From Myxococcales bacterium (GTDB taxonomy: Bacteria; Myxococcota_A; Polyangia; Polyangiales; Polyangiaceae): a stretch of DNA of 55,704 nucleotides. Below the pieces are notes generated by a model that saw only the letters and a program-made list of their open reading frames with translations, was not told the origin of the DNA and did not search any database. Both the position numbers and the translations under genes were made by a program. Location of the stretch: NCBI GenBank assembly GCA_025359105.1, contig JANYHK010000009.1:1-55704 (forward strand). The letters run 5' to 3'. Shown here piece by piece: positions 33,396-42,366 of the stretch. Every line of letters begins with the position of its first letter. The first letter of the stretch is position 1.

Positions 33396-36300
33396 ATGGC
33401 CGACGCGATCGAAGAGCTGTACTCGCGGTGGAAGGGGAACCCGAAGGACCCGGCGGTCACGCTGGCGCTCTGCGACGTCGTCCGTGGCTCGGGGCGTGAC
33501 CCCCTCATCCAGGAGATCGGCGCCGCGACGCTGCGCGACCACGCGGAGAACATCGCCGTCCTCATCGCGACCGCGCGCATGTACATGGAGGCGCAGCGCT
33601 TTCAGGACGCGCAGACGGTGCTGGTCGCCGCGGGCAAGGTCGCGCCGCGGGACGCCGGGGTTTACCGCTGGCTCGGTGAGGTGCTCCTGCGCCGTGGCGA
33701 CGCCGATCGCGCCGAGAAGGTCTTCGAGCGCGCGCTGCAGTTCGGCGCCAACGACACCGACACCAAGATGTGGATGGAGCGGGCCAAGGTGTTCCGCCCG
33801 ATGCAGGCGAAATCGGGGAGCAAGACGGTCGCCGCGGAGGTGGCGAGGAGCTCGGGCCTCGCGTCGAGCCTGGGGAGCGACAAGCGCGAGCAGGACCCGG
33901 ACGACGCGGCCGAGGCGCGGACGGGGATGTTCGCGGCGGGCAAGCCAAGACCAGCCGACGACGCGAAGAGGATGCCGTCGCTCAACGAGAACAGCGAGGT
34001 GTTCTTGTCGCCCGAGCGTCCCCAGACGCCGTTCGAGCAGCCGACCGCCGCTGCGTTCGTCCCGCACGTAAAATCGCAAATCAACATGATGGACGCGCCC
34101 ATCGTCGGGGACGACGAGACGACGCTGGCGCGCCCGTCGCCGCTCTCGATGCAGAGGCCGCTCGACATGACCGCGCCACCCCCCAAGGCGCAGGCGCCGC
34201 CGGTGAAGCCGCCTGTGAAGCTGGCCGGCGGGCGACTTGCGCCTCCGCCGCCGGGCGGAGGCGCAGGCGCAGGTAGAGCCACCCCCACCGGCGGCTTCGC
34301 GAGCGCCCAGCTCGTGACGGGCGGTGCAGGCGGCGGGATGGGCGGGATGATGACCGCGCCCGCCGTCGCGCCGATGCAAGCGCCGCCATCGAGCGCGCCC
34401 ACGACGCGGCCGCCGCCGCCTGCGCGGCCGCCGATCGATCTCGGGCCCACGCTGCCCCCGTACATCCCGCCCCCGGGGATGCCGCAGAGCGCTCCGGTCG
34501 GGCCGTCGATGGACGCGTCGATCCCGGCGAAGAAGCGCACGCCCGATCCGCGCGACGTCCTCGACGCGCTCCAGCTCGCCGGTGTCTTCGAGCAGGAAGG
34601 GGCAAACGCCGCCGTACCGTCGTGGGACCGCGGCGAGAAAAAGCCGCGACGCCTCAAGAGCACAATACTCCTCGTCCTCACGACTTCGGCGCTCGTGGGC
34701 GGCGGGTTCGGCATCTACCGCTACATCAACGACAGCCGCGCGAAGCAGCATGAGCTGGCCGAGCAGATCCTCGCCAAGGTCGAGGCCGATCTCAACACCG
34801 GCCGGCCCGGCGCCCTCGGCGCGACGGAGCAGCAAATCGGACGGGCGTTCGATCTGGACTCGCGGTCGCCGAGGGCGGCCGTCGACTGGCTGCACGAGCG
34901 CGCGGTCCTCGGGCTCACCAAGGGCGGCGCCGACGTCGCGTTCGAGGACGCGATCAACCGCGCGCGCGAGGTCCAGGTCCCCGAAGACCGCGTCGCGTTC
35001 GCGCTGCTCGCCTCGTTTCTCTTCCAGGGGGATACGGCGGGCGCGGCGGCGCTCATGCCGAAGTGGGACGGGCCTGCCGCGGGCGACGCGTGGTACCAGC
35101 TCGTCGCCGGCGCGACGCTCGAGCGCGCCGGCGCACCGCGCGCGGCCGAGCGGTACGCGGCCGCGGCGAAGCTCGCTCCTCAGCTCCTCGTCGCCGAGTC
35201 GATGCTCGCGCGCGCCGTGGCCATCGACGGCGACGCGCAGAAGGCCAGCGAGCTCGCCCGCGCGTTCCGGCTGAAGTACCCGGACCGGGCCGAAGGCGTC
35301 GCGCTCGTGGCCCTCGCCTGGGGACGCGACGCGTCACGCGGGAGCGACGAGCCGACCGAGGTGGCCGACACGATCGCCCACGCCGCCGAGCTCCCGATGT
35401 CGCTCGCGTTCGTGCCGCACGCCATGCTGGCCCTGCGCGCGATCGACAAGCACGCCCCCGCCGACGCCAAGGCCCACATCGAGCGCGGCCTCGCCGTGGC
35501 CGACGGACCGGGCGTCGCGTCGTGGCTCGGATCGATCGCGATCGACAGCGGCGACGAGCAGCTCGCGCGCAAGGCCGCCCTTACGGCGGTCGGATTCTCG
35601 GCCCTGTACGCGCCCGCGCGCGTGCTCGCCGCCCGCGTCGCCCTGCTCGGCGATCGCCTCGACGAGGCGATGAAGGCGACCGAGGAGCTCGACGCGGCGT
35701 CACCGGACGTCGCCGTCGTCCGCGCGGCGGTAGCCTACGAGAAGGTGGACGCCGACGGCCTCGAGCGCGCGTTCAAGGCGCTCCCCGACGACGTCAGGAA
35801 GGCGCCGTTCCTCGCGCCCCTCGCGTTCTCGAACGACGTCCTCTTCGGGCGCCTGCAGCTCGCCCCCGACAAGCTCGTCGGTATCTCGGACGACGAAGCG
35901 CCGTGGTCCGATCTGCTCGCGATGGACATGGCGCTCGACGCAGGCGACCTCGACTCCGCGCAGAAGATCGCGATGGCGTGGAAGGGATCGGAGTCGCGGC
36001 CGCTTCGCGCGCTCCGCCTCGCGCGCCTCTCCCGCTACACCGCGCGTCTCGACGACGCCGACGCCTTGAGCGAGATGGCGCTGACGCGAGGGACGGTCAC
36101 CGTGCGCAGCCTCTCCGAGCGCGTCTTCGTCCTCGTCGCCCGCGGCAAGGGGAGCGAGGCGGCGCCGCTCCTGGCGAAGTACCCGCTCGTCCTCGGGCAG
36201 GGGCTCACGACGTGGCTCGCCGCGTACGCGACGGCGTCGACGGGCAAGGTCGACGACGCGCGCGGCAAGATCGCCCAGCTCGACCCGCTCCCGCCCACGA

Positions 36301-36491
36301 CGCCCTTGCCGCTCCGGGTCATCTGCGCCGCCGCGCTCGGCGCCACGCGCGATCGGCGCCGCGGCGCCGACTACATGAAGACGCTCCTGGGCGCGGGCAT
36401 GGGGCACCCCGACCTGGGCGTGGCCGCGCTCGCGCTCGGTGGTCGCAAGGTCGAGCGACCGGGAAAGCCGACGCTCTTCCAGGGGCCCTGA
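33396..36491 (+). CDS. Large single-pass TPR protein with Pro-rich cytoplasmic region
   Basis: The 1031-residue product begins with a TPR unit (AGVYRWLGEVLLRRGDADRAEKVFERALQ split over residues ~85-115), then about 300 residues of Pro/Ala/Gly/Met-rich disordered sequence. A membrane helix follows at about residues 420-438 (TILLVLTTSALVGGGFGIY), and the remaining ~590 residues are Ala-rich helical repeats of TPR type, presumably periplasmic. Such proteins usually scaffold complexes; the partner is unknown. I chose ATG 33396 (AGGGG just upstream); ATG 33363 is possible. The 33272-33395 region is less GC-rich than its surroundings and likely holds its promoter. Confidence 0.82.
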   Translation: MADAIEELYSRWKGNPKDPAVTLALCDVVRGSGRDPLIQEIGAATLRDHAENIAVLIATARMYMEAQRFQDAQTVLVAAGKVAPRDAGVYRWLGEVLLRRGDADRAEKVFERALQFGANDTDTKMWMERAKVFRPMQAKSGSKTVAAEVARSSGLASSLGSDKREQDPDDAAEARTGMFAAGKPRPADDAKRMPSLNENSEVFLSPERPQTPFEQPTAAAFVPHVKSQINMMDAPIVGDDETTLARPSPLSMQRPLDMTAPPPKAQAPPVKPPVKLAGGRLAPPPPGGGAGAGRATPTGGFASAQLVTGGAGGGMGGMMTAPAVAPMQAPPSSAPTTRPPPPARPPIDLGPTLPPYIPPPGMPQSAPVGPSMDASIPAKKRTPDPRDVLDALQLAGVFEQEGANAAVPSWDRGEKKPRRLKSTILLVLTTSALVGGGFGIYRYINDSRAKQHELAEQILAKVEADLNTGRPGALGATEQQIGRAFDLDSRSPRAAVDWLHERAVLGLTKGGADVAFEDAINRAREVQVPEDRVAFALLASFLFQGDTAGAAALMPKWDGPAAGDAWYQLVAGATLERAGAPRAAERYAAAAKLAPQLLVAESMLARAVAIDGDAQKASELARAFRLKYPDRAEGVALVALAWGRDASRGSDEPTEVADTIAHAAELPMSLAFVPHAMLALRAIDKHAPADAKAHIERGLAVADGPGVASWLGSIAIDSGDEQLARKAALTAVGFSALYAPARVLAARVALLGDRLDEAMKATEELDAASPDVAVVRAAVAYEKVDADGLERAFKALPDDVRKAPFLAPLAFSNDVLFGRLQLAPDKLVGISDDEAPWSDLLAMDMALDAGDLDSAQKIAMAWKGSESRPLRALRLARLSRYTARLDDADALSEMALTRGTVTVRSLSERVFVLVARGKGSEAAPLLAKYPLVLGQGLTTWLAAYATASTGKVDDARGKIAQLDPLPPTTPLPLRVICAAALGATRDRRRGADYMKTLLGAGMGHPDLGVAALALGGRKVERPGKPTLFQGP

Positions 36492-36495
36492 CGCG

Positions 36496-37056
36496 TCACC
36501 GCCGACGCGTCGCTGGCGGCGCTCGGTTCCCGGGCGTGGTGCCGCGGCCCGTCGGCGGATCGGCGGGCCAGAACGGCTCGACGACGAGGACGAGATCGCT
36601 CTTCGGCTGCACGTCGGGCGGGCGACCACCTTCGCCGAACGCGAGGTGCCACGGCACGAGCACGCGACGCTTGCCGCCCGCGCGCATACCCAGCACCGCG
36701 CGCTCGAAGCCGCAGATCGTCCGCGTGCTGCCGAGCACGACCTCGATCGGCAACCCGCCCGCGCCTGCGCGCGTGTCGTGCAGCGTCGCGCCGCTCGCGA
36801 CCGCCGCCGTGTAGTGGACCCGCACGGTGTCGCCGCGCTCGATCTCGCGCCCGATGCCCGCCGTCAGCTCCTCGACGCGGAGCCCTCCGTCGGTCTGCCC
36901 GACCGGCGCGCACGGCTCCCCCACGAGCCACGGATCGTCGGTCCGCGCGTCGGCCGCCTGCGTCGTCGCGGGGAACCCCGGCCCGCCGCACGCGAGCCCC
37001 AACCCTGCCGCGGCAGCCGCCCGAGCGAGCGCGCCGAGCCCGGTTCGAAGCTTCAA
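36496..37056 (-). CDS. FKBP-type peptidyl-prolyl isomerase, lipoprotein
   Basis: The 186-residue protein has a signal peptide with lipobox GLGLAC, a ~45-residue linker, and one FKBP domain (about residues 60-165): GDTVRVHYTAAVASG, IEVVLGSTRTICGFERAVLG, MRAGGKRRVLVPWHLAFGE and DLVLVVE. These are the usual FKBP strands; the first active-site block lacks one aromatic residue but the core is otherwise complete. A TTG start at 37056 overlaps the pilT stop (TTGA), so the isomerase is made with PilT. It may help fold exported pilus or envelope proteins. The C-terminal tail is basic and unstructured. Confidence 0.85.
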   Translation of the reverse strand: MKLRTGLGALARAAAAAGLGLACGGPGFPATTQAADARTDDPWLVGEPCAPVGQTDGGLRVEELTAGIGREIERGDTVRVHYTAAVASGATLHDTRAGAGGLPIEVVLGSTRTICGFERAVLGMRAGGKRRVLVPWHLAFGEGGRPPDVQPKSDLVLVVEPFWPADPPTGRGTTPGNRAPPATRRR

Positions 37057-38192
37057 CGTGTGCCGCTCGCCGAGCTCGAACGGTCCTTGGACGCCATCGG
37101 CACGATCGAGCGCTGCTCGATCATCGTGCGGAGCTCGTCGGTCTCGAGCGATCGGCCCATCGCCTCCTCCATCGTGATGAGCCGACGCGAGTAGAGCGTG
37201 TAGAGCGCCTGGTTGAGCGTCTGCATGCCGTGCTTGTCCTGCCCCATCTGCATCTGCGAGTAGAGCTGGTGGACCTTGCCTTCGCGGATGAGGTTCCGGA
37301 TGGCCGCGTTGGGGACGAGCACCTCGAGCGCGAGGGCACGACCCGGCCCGCCGGCGCGCGGGAGGAGCTGCTGCGTGATGACGCCCTGGAGGACGAACGA
37401 GAGCTTCGCGCGGATCTGCTCCTGCTGATGGGGCGGGAACGAATCGATGATGCGGTTGATCGTCGAGATGGCGCTGTTCGTGTGCAGCGTGGCGAACACG
37501 AGGTGACCGGTCTCGCTGATCGTCAGCGCGGCTTCCATCGTCTCGATGTCGCGCATCTCGCCGATGAGCACGACGTCGGGGTCCTGACGGAGGACGTACT
37601 TGAGGGCGCCCTTGAACGTCGCGGTGTCGGTGCCGATCTCGCGCTGGTTCACGACGCACAGCTTGTGCGGGTGCAGATACTCGATCGGATCCTCGATCGT
37701 CATGATGTGGCAGCGCTGCTCGCTGTTGATCTTGTCGATCATCGAGGCGAGCGTCGTGCTCTTGCCGCTGCCGGTGGGGCCAGTGACGAGGACGAGGCCG
37801 TTGGGCTTGGTGCAGAGCTCGGCGCAGATCGGCGGGAGGCCGAGCTCGTCGAAGCTCAGGATCTTGAAGGGGATCGTACGGAACGCGCCGGCGACTGCAC
37901 CACGCTGCATGTAGATGTTCGCGCGAAAGCGCGACAGGTTCTTCACGCCGAAGGACAGATCGAGCTCGTTGGTCTTTTCGAACTCGATCTTCTGGTCCTC
38001 GGTGAGGATCGAGTAGCAGAGCTGCTTGCTGTCGACGGGGCTCAGCGGCGGCAGCTTGAGCGGTACGATGTCGCCGTCGATGCGCAGGAGCGGCGGCGTG
38101 CCGGTCGTGATGTGCATGTCGCTCGCACCCTTCTCAATCATGGCCTTGAGAAGCTGGTGGAGGTTGACTTGGAGGCCGGCCGGCTGGGTCAT
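37053..38192 (-). CDS. pilT: PilT twitching-motility ATPase
   Basis: The 379-residue protein matches PilT closely: Walker A VTGPTGSGKSTTLASMID (about 133-150), Asp box IMTIEDPIEYLH, Walker B LIGEMRDIETMEAAL, His box VFATLHTNSAISTINRIID, and the PilT-specific C-terminal segment near LYTLYSRRLITMEEAMGRS. PilT powers retraction of type IV pili at the inner membrane base. The ATG at 38192 follows AAGAG. It begins 11 nt after the pilB stop, so both are in one operon. A pilC gene is absent; the usual third gene is replaced by the FKBP lipoprotein gene. Confidence 0.95.
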   Translation of the reverse strand: MTQPAGLQVNLHQLLKAMIEKGASDMHITTGTPPLLRIDGDIVPLKLPPLSPVDSKQLCYSILTEDQKIEFEKTNELDLSFGVKNLSRFRANIYMQRGAVAGAFRTIPFKILSFDELGLPPICAELCTKPNGLVLVTGPTGSGKSTTLASMIDKINSEQRCHIMTIEDPIEYLHPHKLCVVNQREIGTDTATFKGALKYVLRQDPDVVLIGEMRDIETMEAALTISETGHLVFATLHTNSAISTINRIIDSFPPHQQEQIRAKLSFVLQGVITQQLLPRAGGPGRALALEVLVPNAAIRNLIREGKVHQLYSQMQMGQDKHGMQTLNQALYTLYSRRLITMEEAMGRSLETDELRTMIEQRSIVPMASKDRSSSASGTR

Positions 38193-38203
38193 GATCTCTT
38201 CTT

Positions 38204-39907
38204 TCAGTCTGCCATCGTGACGCGGAGGATCTCTTCCGTCGTCGTCATTCCGTCGAGGACCTTCTGGATCCCGCTCTGCCGGAGGGTGAGCATGCCGCTG
38301 CGGATCGCCCCCTGTTTGAGCTCGGCGGTGCTCGAACCCTGGAGGACCATCTCCTTCAGGCTGTCGGTGAACTTCATGACCTCGTAGAGCGCGATGCGGC
38401 CCTTGTAGCCGGTGCCGTTGCACGTGCGGCAACCGACGCCCTTCATGAGCTTCGCCTTGTTGATCTGCTCCTGGGAGAAGCCCAGCTCGGCCAGGACCTG
38501 CTTCTCGAGCGCGGGCATCGGCTGCTTGCAGTCGACGCAGATCTTCCGGGCGAGACGCTGGGCGAGGACGAGGTTGACCGACGCGGTGATGAGGAACGGC
38601 TCGACGCCCATGTTGAGGAGGCGCGAGATCGTCGCCGGCGCGTCGTTGGTGTGGAGCGTCGAGAGGACCAAGTGGCCCGTGAGCGCGGCCTTGACCGCGA
38701 TTTCGGCCGTTTCGAAGTCTCGAATCTCGCCGACCATGAGGATGTCCGGGTCCTGCCGGAGGAAGGCGCGCAGGGCCATCGCGAAGTTCAGGCCGATCTC
38801 GTCATGCATCTGCACCTGGTTGATGCCGTGCAGGTTGTACTCGACGGGATCCTCCGCGGTGCTGATGTTGTGCGCGGTCTTGTTCAGCTCGCTGAGCGCC
38901 GAGTAGAGCGTCGTCGTCTTGCCCGAGCCGGTCGGGCCGGTGACGAGCACCATTCCCCACGGCTGGTGGATGGCCCAGAGGAAGTCGTCGAGCGGCTTCT
39001 GATCGAAGCCGAGCTTCGTCATGTCGAGCTGCAGGTTCCCCTTGTCGAGGAGCCGCATGACGATCTTCTCGCCCCACAGCGTGGGGAGGACCGAGACGCG
39101 GAAGTCCATCTCGCGGCCCTTGCCGAGCTTCAGCTTGATGCGCCCGTCTTGCGGGAGGCGCCGCTCGGCGATGTCGAGCTGGCTCATGATCTTCACGCGG
39201 CTCGCGATCGCGTTCTTCAGCTTGAGCGGCGGCTGCATCTCCTCGAGGAGCACGCCGTCGATGCGGTAGCGGACCCTGAGCTTCTTTTCGTAGGGCTCGA
39301 TGTGGATGTCGCTCGCGCCCTTCTTGATGGCGTTGAGCAGGATCATGTTCACGAGGCGAATGACTGGTGCGTCCTCGCTCTGCTTCTCGAGCTCGAGGAG
39401 GTTCATCTCCTCTTCTTCGCCCGTGAACTCGATCTCCGACTCTTCGAAGCCGGCCATGACCTCGTCGTACGAGGGGCCTGCGTTGTAATACTTCTCGACG
39501 TTCGCGAGGATGGCGCCCTCGCTCGCGATGACCGGCTCGATGTTGTAGCCGGTCAAGAACTTCAGGTCGTCGATGGCGTTGAGGTTCGTCGGATCGGCCA
39601 TCGCGACGATGAGCGAGCTGCCGGCGCGCGAGACCGGGATGACCTTGTGCTTCTCGCACTGCTCCTTGTTGACGAGCTTCAGGATGTCCGCGTCGATCTC
39701 GTACTCTTCGAGGTTGACCGTCGGGACTCGGTACTGCTGGCTGAGAAAGTTGGTGATCTCGTTGTCGCTGATGTACCCGAGCTTCGCGAGGGTATAGCCG
39801 AGGTTCTGCCCGGAGCGCTGCTGCTCGTCCTGCGCGGCACGGAGCTGCGCGAGGCTGATCAGCTTCTCGCGGACGAGGAGCTCACCCAGACGGTTCGAGT
39901 TGGCCAT
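38204..39907 (-). CDS. pilB: PilB type IV pilus extension ATPase
   Basis: The 567-residue protein has an N-terminal MshEN-type domain (RLGELLVREKLISLAQLRAA and LGYTLAKLGYIS), whose spacing resembles the cyclic-di-GMP-binding form, then the PilB ATPase core: Walker A GPTGSGKTT (about 321-329), Asp box STAEDPVEYNL, Walker B LMVGEIRDFETAEIA, His box LSTLHTNDAPATISRL, and the zinc tetracysteine CVDC and CRTC. It drives pilus assembly at the inner membrane. The ATG at 39907 fits family length. c-di-GMP binding is inferred from motif spacing only. Confidence 0.96.
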   Translation of the reverse strand: MANSNRLGELLVREKLISLAQLRAAQDEQQRSGQNLGYTLAKLGYISDNEITNFLSQQYRVPTVNLEEYEIDADILKLVNKEQCEKHKVIPVSRAGSSLIVAMADPTNLNAIDDLKFLTGYNIEPVIASEGAILANVEKYYNAGPSYDEVMAGFEESEIEFTGEEEEMNLLELEKQSEDAPVIRLVNMILLNAIKKGASDIHIEPYEKKLRVRYRIDGVLLEEMQPPLKLKNAIASRVKIMSQLDIAERRLPQDGRIKLKLGKGREMDFRVSVLPTLWGEKIVMRLLDKGNLQLDMTKLGFDQKPLDDFLWAIHQPWGMVLVTGPTGSGKTTTLYSALSELNKTAHNISTAEDPVEYNLHGINQVQMHDEIGLNFAMALRAFLRQDPDILMVGEIRDFETAEIAVKAALTGHLVLSTLHTNDAPATISRLLNMGVEPFLITASVNLVLAQRLARKICVDCKQPMPALEKQVLAELGFSQEQINKAKLMKGVGCRTCNGTGYKGRIALYEVMKFTDSLKEMVLQGSSTAELKQGAIRSGMLTLRQSGIQKVLDGMTTTEEILRVTMAD

Positions 39908-40026
39908 CGTTCCTTTATTTTCGTTCCAGCGGGGACCGGGTCCTACAAGCGGCGCTCAGGCGTTAAGGGTCGAGTATCGCGGCAGATCCGTCAAGCGTTG
40001 CCGACGGTCGCGTATGGTATTCAAAC

Positions 40027-41205
40027 GTGGTGTTCGATCGGCTGATGAGGTCGCTCCGCGGGAAGGGCCGCACGGCCGCGGCGGCCAAGAAAGCGGAGCT
40101 GCGGGGCGACTTACCCAAGGCCGTCGAGCTTTTCGTCCGGGCCGAGGAGCCCGGGGAGGCGGCGCGCGTCATGCTCCTGCGGGGCGACGCGGAGACGGAT
40201 CCGCGGGTGCGCCTGCAGCACTACATCCAGGCCGCGGCGACGGCGCCCGACGGGCACGCCGCGAGGCGCGAGGCGCGGCAGAAGCGGGCCGAGCTCGTGA
40301 TCGCGATGTCCGGCGACGCGGCGGTCAGCGCGGTGGCGCGCAAGGACGTGCTCGCGGCGGCGGCGGATCTCGAGGCGATCGGTCAGGTCGAGGCGGCGGC
40401 GCGCGCGTACGCGATGGCCGGGGACACCGAGGGGGAGGCGCGCGCGCTCGTGGGCGCGGGCGACGTCGAGGGACTCGAGGATCTGCTCACCTTGGAGCAG
40501 TCGAGGACCCGCGACGAGCGCAAGCGCAAAGACGCGAGCGCGGACGTGGATCTGCTCGCGTCGAGCGGGCGGCGGCGTGAGGCGCTCGCGGCGGCCGAGG
40601 AGCACGCGCGCGCTCGGATCGACGATCTCGCGGTGCGTGAGCGGGCGCAGCAGCTCTCGGGGCGGCGCGCCGCCGGGCCGCGCGCGCGCATCACGGTGCG
40701 TGATCGCGCGCTCGCGCTCGTGCTCGGCGACGAGATCGTGATCGGCCGCACCGAGGGCGCCCTCCTCGTTCCCTCCGCGGCCGTGAGCCGGCGGCACGTG
40801 CGGATCGCGCGCGGCGCGGCGGGCGTCTTCGTCGAGGATCTCGGGAGCCGGAACGGCACGCAGCTCCACGGCATGGACGTCGCCGGCAAGATGCCGCTCG
40901 GCGACGGGCTCGAGCTCAAGCTGGGCAAGGAGGTGTCGCTGAAGGTCGTACCGAGCGCGGAGCTCCCCGGGGCGCTGGCGATCGATCTGGCCGGCAGCGC
41001 GTGGCTCGCGCCGCTCGGCCCGGTGAAGCTCGGCGTCGGCGACTGGCAGCTCGAACTCGCGACCGACGGATGGATCGAGCTCGTCAGCGGCGCGCCGGCA
41101 GCGTTCCTGCGCGACGTCGCGCTCGTACCGCGCACGACGCTGCTCACGGGCGACGCGATCAGCGAGACGCGCGGCGGACCGCCGGTGCTCCGCGTGCTCG
41201 GCTAA
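40027..41205 (+). CDS. FHA-domain protein with N-terminal helical repeats
   Basis: The 392-residue product (GTG start) has about 210 residues of Ala-rich helices with TPR-like spacing, followed by an FHA domain at about residues 220-305: IVIGRTEGALLV, SAAVSRRHVRI and EDLGSRNGTQLHG, which contain the phosphothreonine-binding Arg, Ser, His and Asn. The last ~90 residues are an additional beta-rich region. FHA domains read Ser/Thr-kinase phosphorylation; a kinase is encoded nearby at 43949, which has a similar N-terminal repeat region (AELRGDLPKAVELFVRAEEPG-like helices). A functional pairing is plausible but not proven. No clear ribosome-binding site is seen. Confidence 0.88.
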   Translation: MVFDRLMRSLRGKGRTAAAAKKAELRGDLPKAVELFVRAEEPGEAARVMLLRGDAETDPRVRLQHYIQAAATAPDGHAARREARQKRAELVIAMSGDAAVSAVARKDVLAAAADLEAIGQVEAAARAYAMAGDTEGEARALVGAGDVEGLEDLLTLEQSRTRDERKRKDASADVDLLASSGRRREALAAAEEHARARIDDLAVRERAQQLSGRRAAGPRARITVRDRALALVLGDEIVIGRTEGALLVPSAAVSRRHVRIARGAAGVFVEDLGSRNGTQLHGMDVAGKMPLGDGLELKLGKEVSLKVVPSAELPGALAIDLAGSAWLAPLGPVKLGVGDWQLELATDGWIELVSGAPAAFLRDVALVPRTTLLTGDAISETRGGPPVLRVLG

Positions 41206-41375
41206 ACGCGCGCGAATCGGGGAGCCGCGGGCCTCGTGCACGACCGTGGACAGCGACGACGACGGCTACGTGTCGTGCGTGCTTTCGAGCTGGGCCCTGT
41301 CTTCGTCCCGCGGCGCCGCGAAGTCTCCGCCGCGAGCGTGGCGGGAGGCTCTTGCCAGGAACGAATACTGATCGT

Positions 41376-41870
41376 ATGTTCAGTCTCATGATGCCCACCA
41401 TCCCTGCCCCCGTCGATCAGCTCCTCGCCCTCTTCTCCAGCCGCCTCGCCGACGTGCGCTTCCCCGACGTCGACGGCGCCTCGCTGGCGCGGTTGGCCGA
41501 GCAAACACATGAGGCCAGGATGGCGCTCGCTACCGCCGAGGCCATGGTCGAGACGGCACGCAGCGCGGTCCGCGAGCACCAGGAGGAGCTCCTTCGCACC
41601 GCGCAGCGCGCGCTCGCCTACGCGCGCGTCTACGCGTCGGCCGACGACGCGCTCGCCCGCGAGCTCGACGCGATCGCCCTGCCGCGCTCGGTGCGACGCG
41701 CCCGAGCGGAGGGCGGCGAGCAAGAGACGCGCGCGACGACGCCATCTGCCAGAGCAGACGGCGCCGACGGCGCAGGCACCGCGCCGCCGAAGCGACGCGG
41801 ACGCCCGCGCAAGTCGGACACCGCGGCGCTCTCGCTCGACTTGCCGGCGACCTCGTCGGCCGCCGAGTGA
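41376..41870 (+). CDS. Small coiled-coil protein with C-terminal AT-hook
   Basis: The 164-residue product has an N-terminal helical region with strong coiled-coil character (about residues 25-110) and a disordered C-terminus containing PPKRRGRPRKSD, a textbook AT-hook (basic-RGRP-basic) for minor-groove binding to AT-rich DNA. Such motifs are rare in most bacteria but known in Myxococcota. No other domain is recognised. Three possible ATG starts (41376, 41388, 41391) lie close together; the first is listed. An imperfect palindrome (41362-41380) overlaps the first start. It could be a small nucleoid-associated protein, but this is inferred only from the motif. Confidence 0.65.
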   Translation: MFSLMMPTIPAPVDQLLALFSSRLADVRFPDVDGASLARLAEQTHEARMALATAEAMVETARSAVREHQEELLRTAQRALAYARVYASADDALARELDAIALPRSVRRARAEGGEQETRATTPSARADGADGAGTAPPKRRGRPRKSDTAALSLDLPATSSAAE

Positions 41871-41929
41871 CGGGCCCTCACCGCGCCCGACCCCTTCACC
41901 CCGCCGTATCCCCAAGGCCCCTCCTCACC

Positions 41930-42187
41930 AGCCCAGACCACGACGTCGGGAACGAAGCGCGAAAAGTCCCAGGGCGTGGGCACCGTCGGGAGGGCGTCGT
42001 CGTAGTAGAAGGGGAACGGCTTGGCGGACGGGCCGACGTCGCCGTAGTTCCTGTACATGCCCAGACCCGACCATGCGACGGTGGAAAGCTCGGCACCGAC
42101 CGCGCGTGCGGCGACCGAGCCATACGCGAGGTAGTTGTTCTCGGTCTCGGCAGAGAAGCGGCAGCCCGACGTCGCCGATTTTTCCCA
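41930..42187 (-). pseudogene. Remnant of a CE2/SGNH-type carbohydrate esterase
   Basis: The minus strand encodes GCRFSAETENNYLAYGSVAA, then STVAWSGLGMYRNYGD, YYDDALPT and WDFSRFVPDVVV. These follow the order seen in CE2-family acetyl-ester hydrolases, where the next motif would be the NLGTND-like block. Here the frame instead continues into unrelated sequence, and the N-terminal GDSI block is missing. There is no start codon or complete domain, so this is a decayed internal fragment. It lies between the AT-hook gene and the lysine-rich microprotein gene. Confidence 0.7.
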
Positions 42188-42234
42188 ACCGCGCGGCGCG
42201 CACTTTCGTAATCTGGCGCGCGAAGGAGTCACTC

Positions 42235-42333
42235 ATGGCCAAAGGCATCGAACGAGGCAAGAAGGACAACAAGCCGAAGCTCTCCACCAAGGAGAAGCAA
42301 AAGAAGAAGAAGGAAAAGAAGGCGGCGAAGTAA
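42235..42333 (+). CDS. 32-residue lysine-rich protein
   Basis: The ORF encodes 32 residues beginning MAKGIERGKKDNKPK and ending KKAAK, with about half of all residues Lys or Arg. AAGGAG stands 8 nt before the ATG, a strong ribosome-binding site that supports translation. Similar short, basic 'MAKG...KK' proteins occur as conserved hypotheticals in other proteobacteria. High charge suggests binding to RNA, DNA or ribosomes, but no function is known. It is free-standing, 33 nt before the convergent lipoprotein gene end. Confidence 0.75.
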   Translation: MAKGIERGKKDNKPKLSTKEKQKKKKEKKAAK

Positions 42334-42366
42334 CGCCGGCGGCTCGCCCGCGGATGCGCGTCCGTC

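Noticed and set aside
41362-41380. Palindrome at the AT-hook gene start considered as a LexA operator
   Set aside because: The two halves are not equally spaced and do not match a known LexA box; it also overlaps the start codon.
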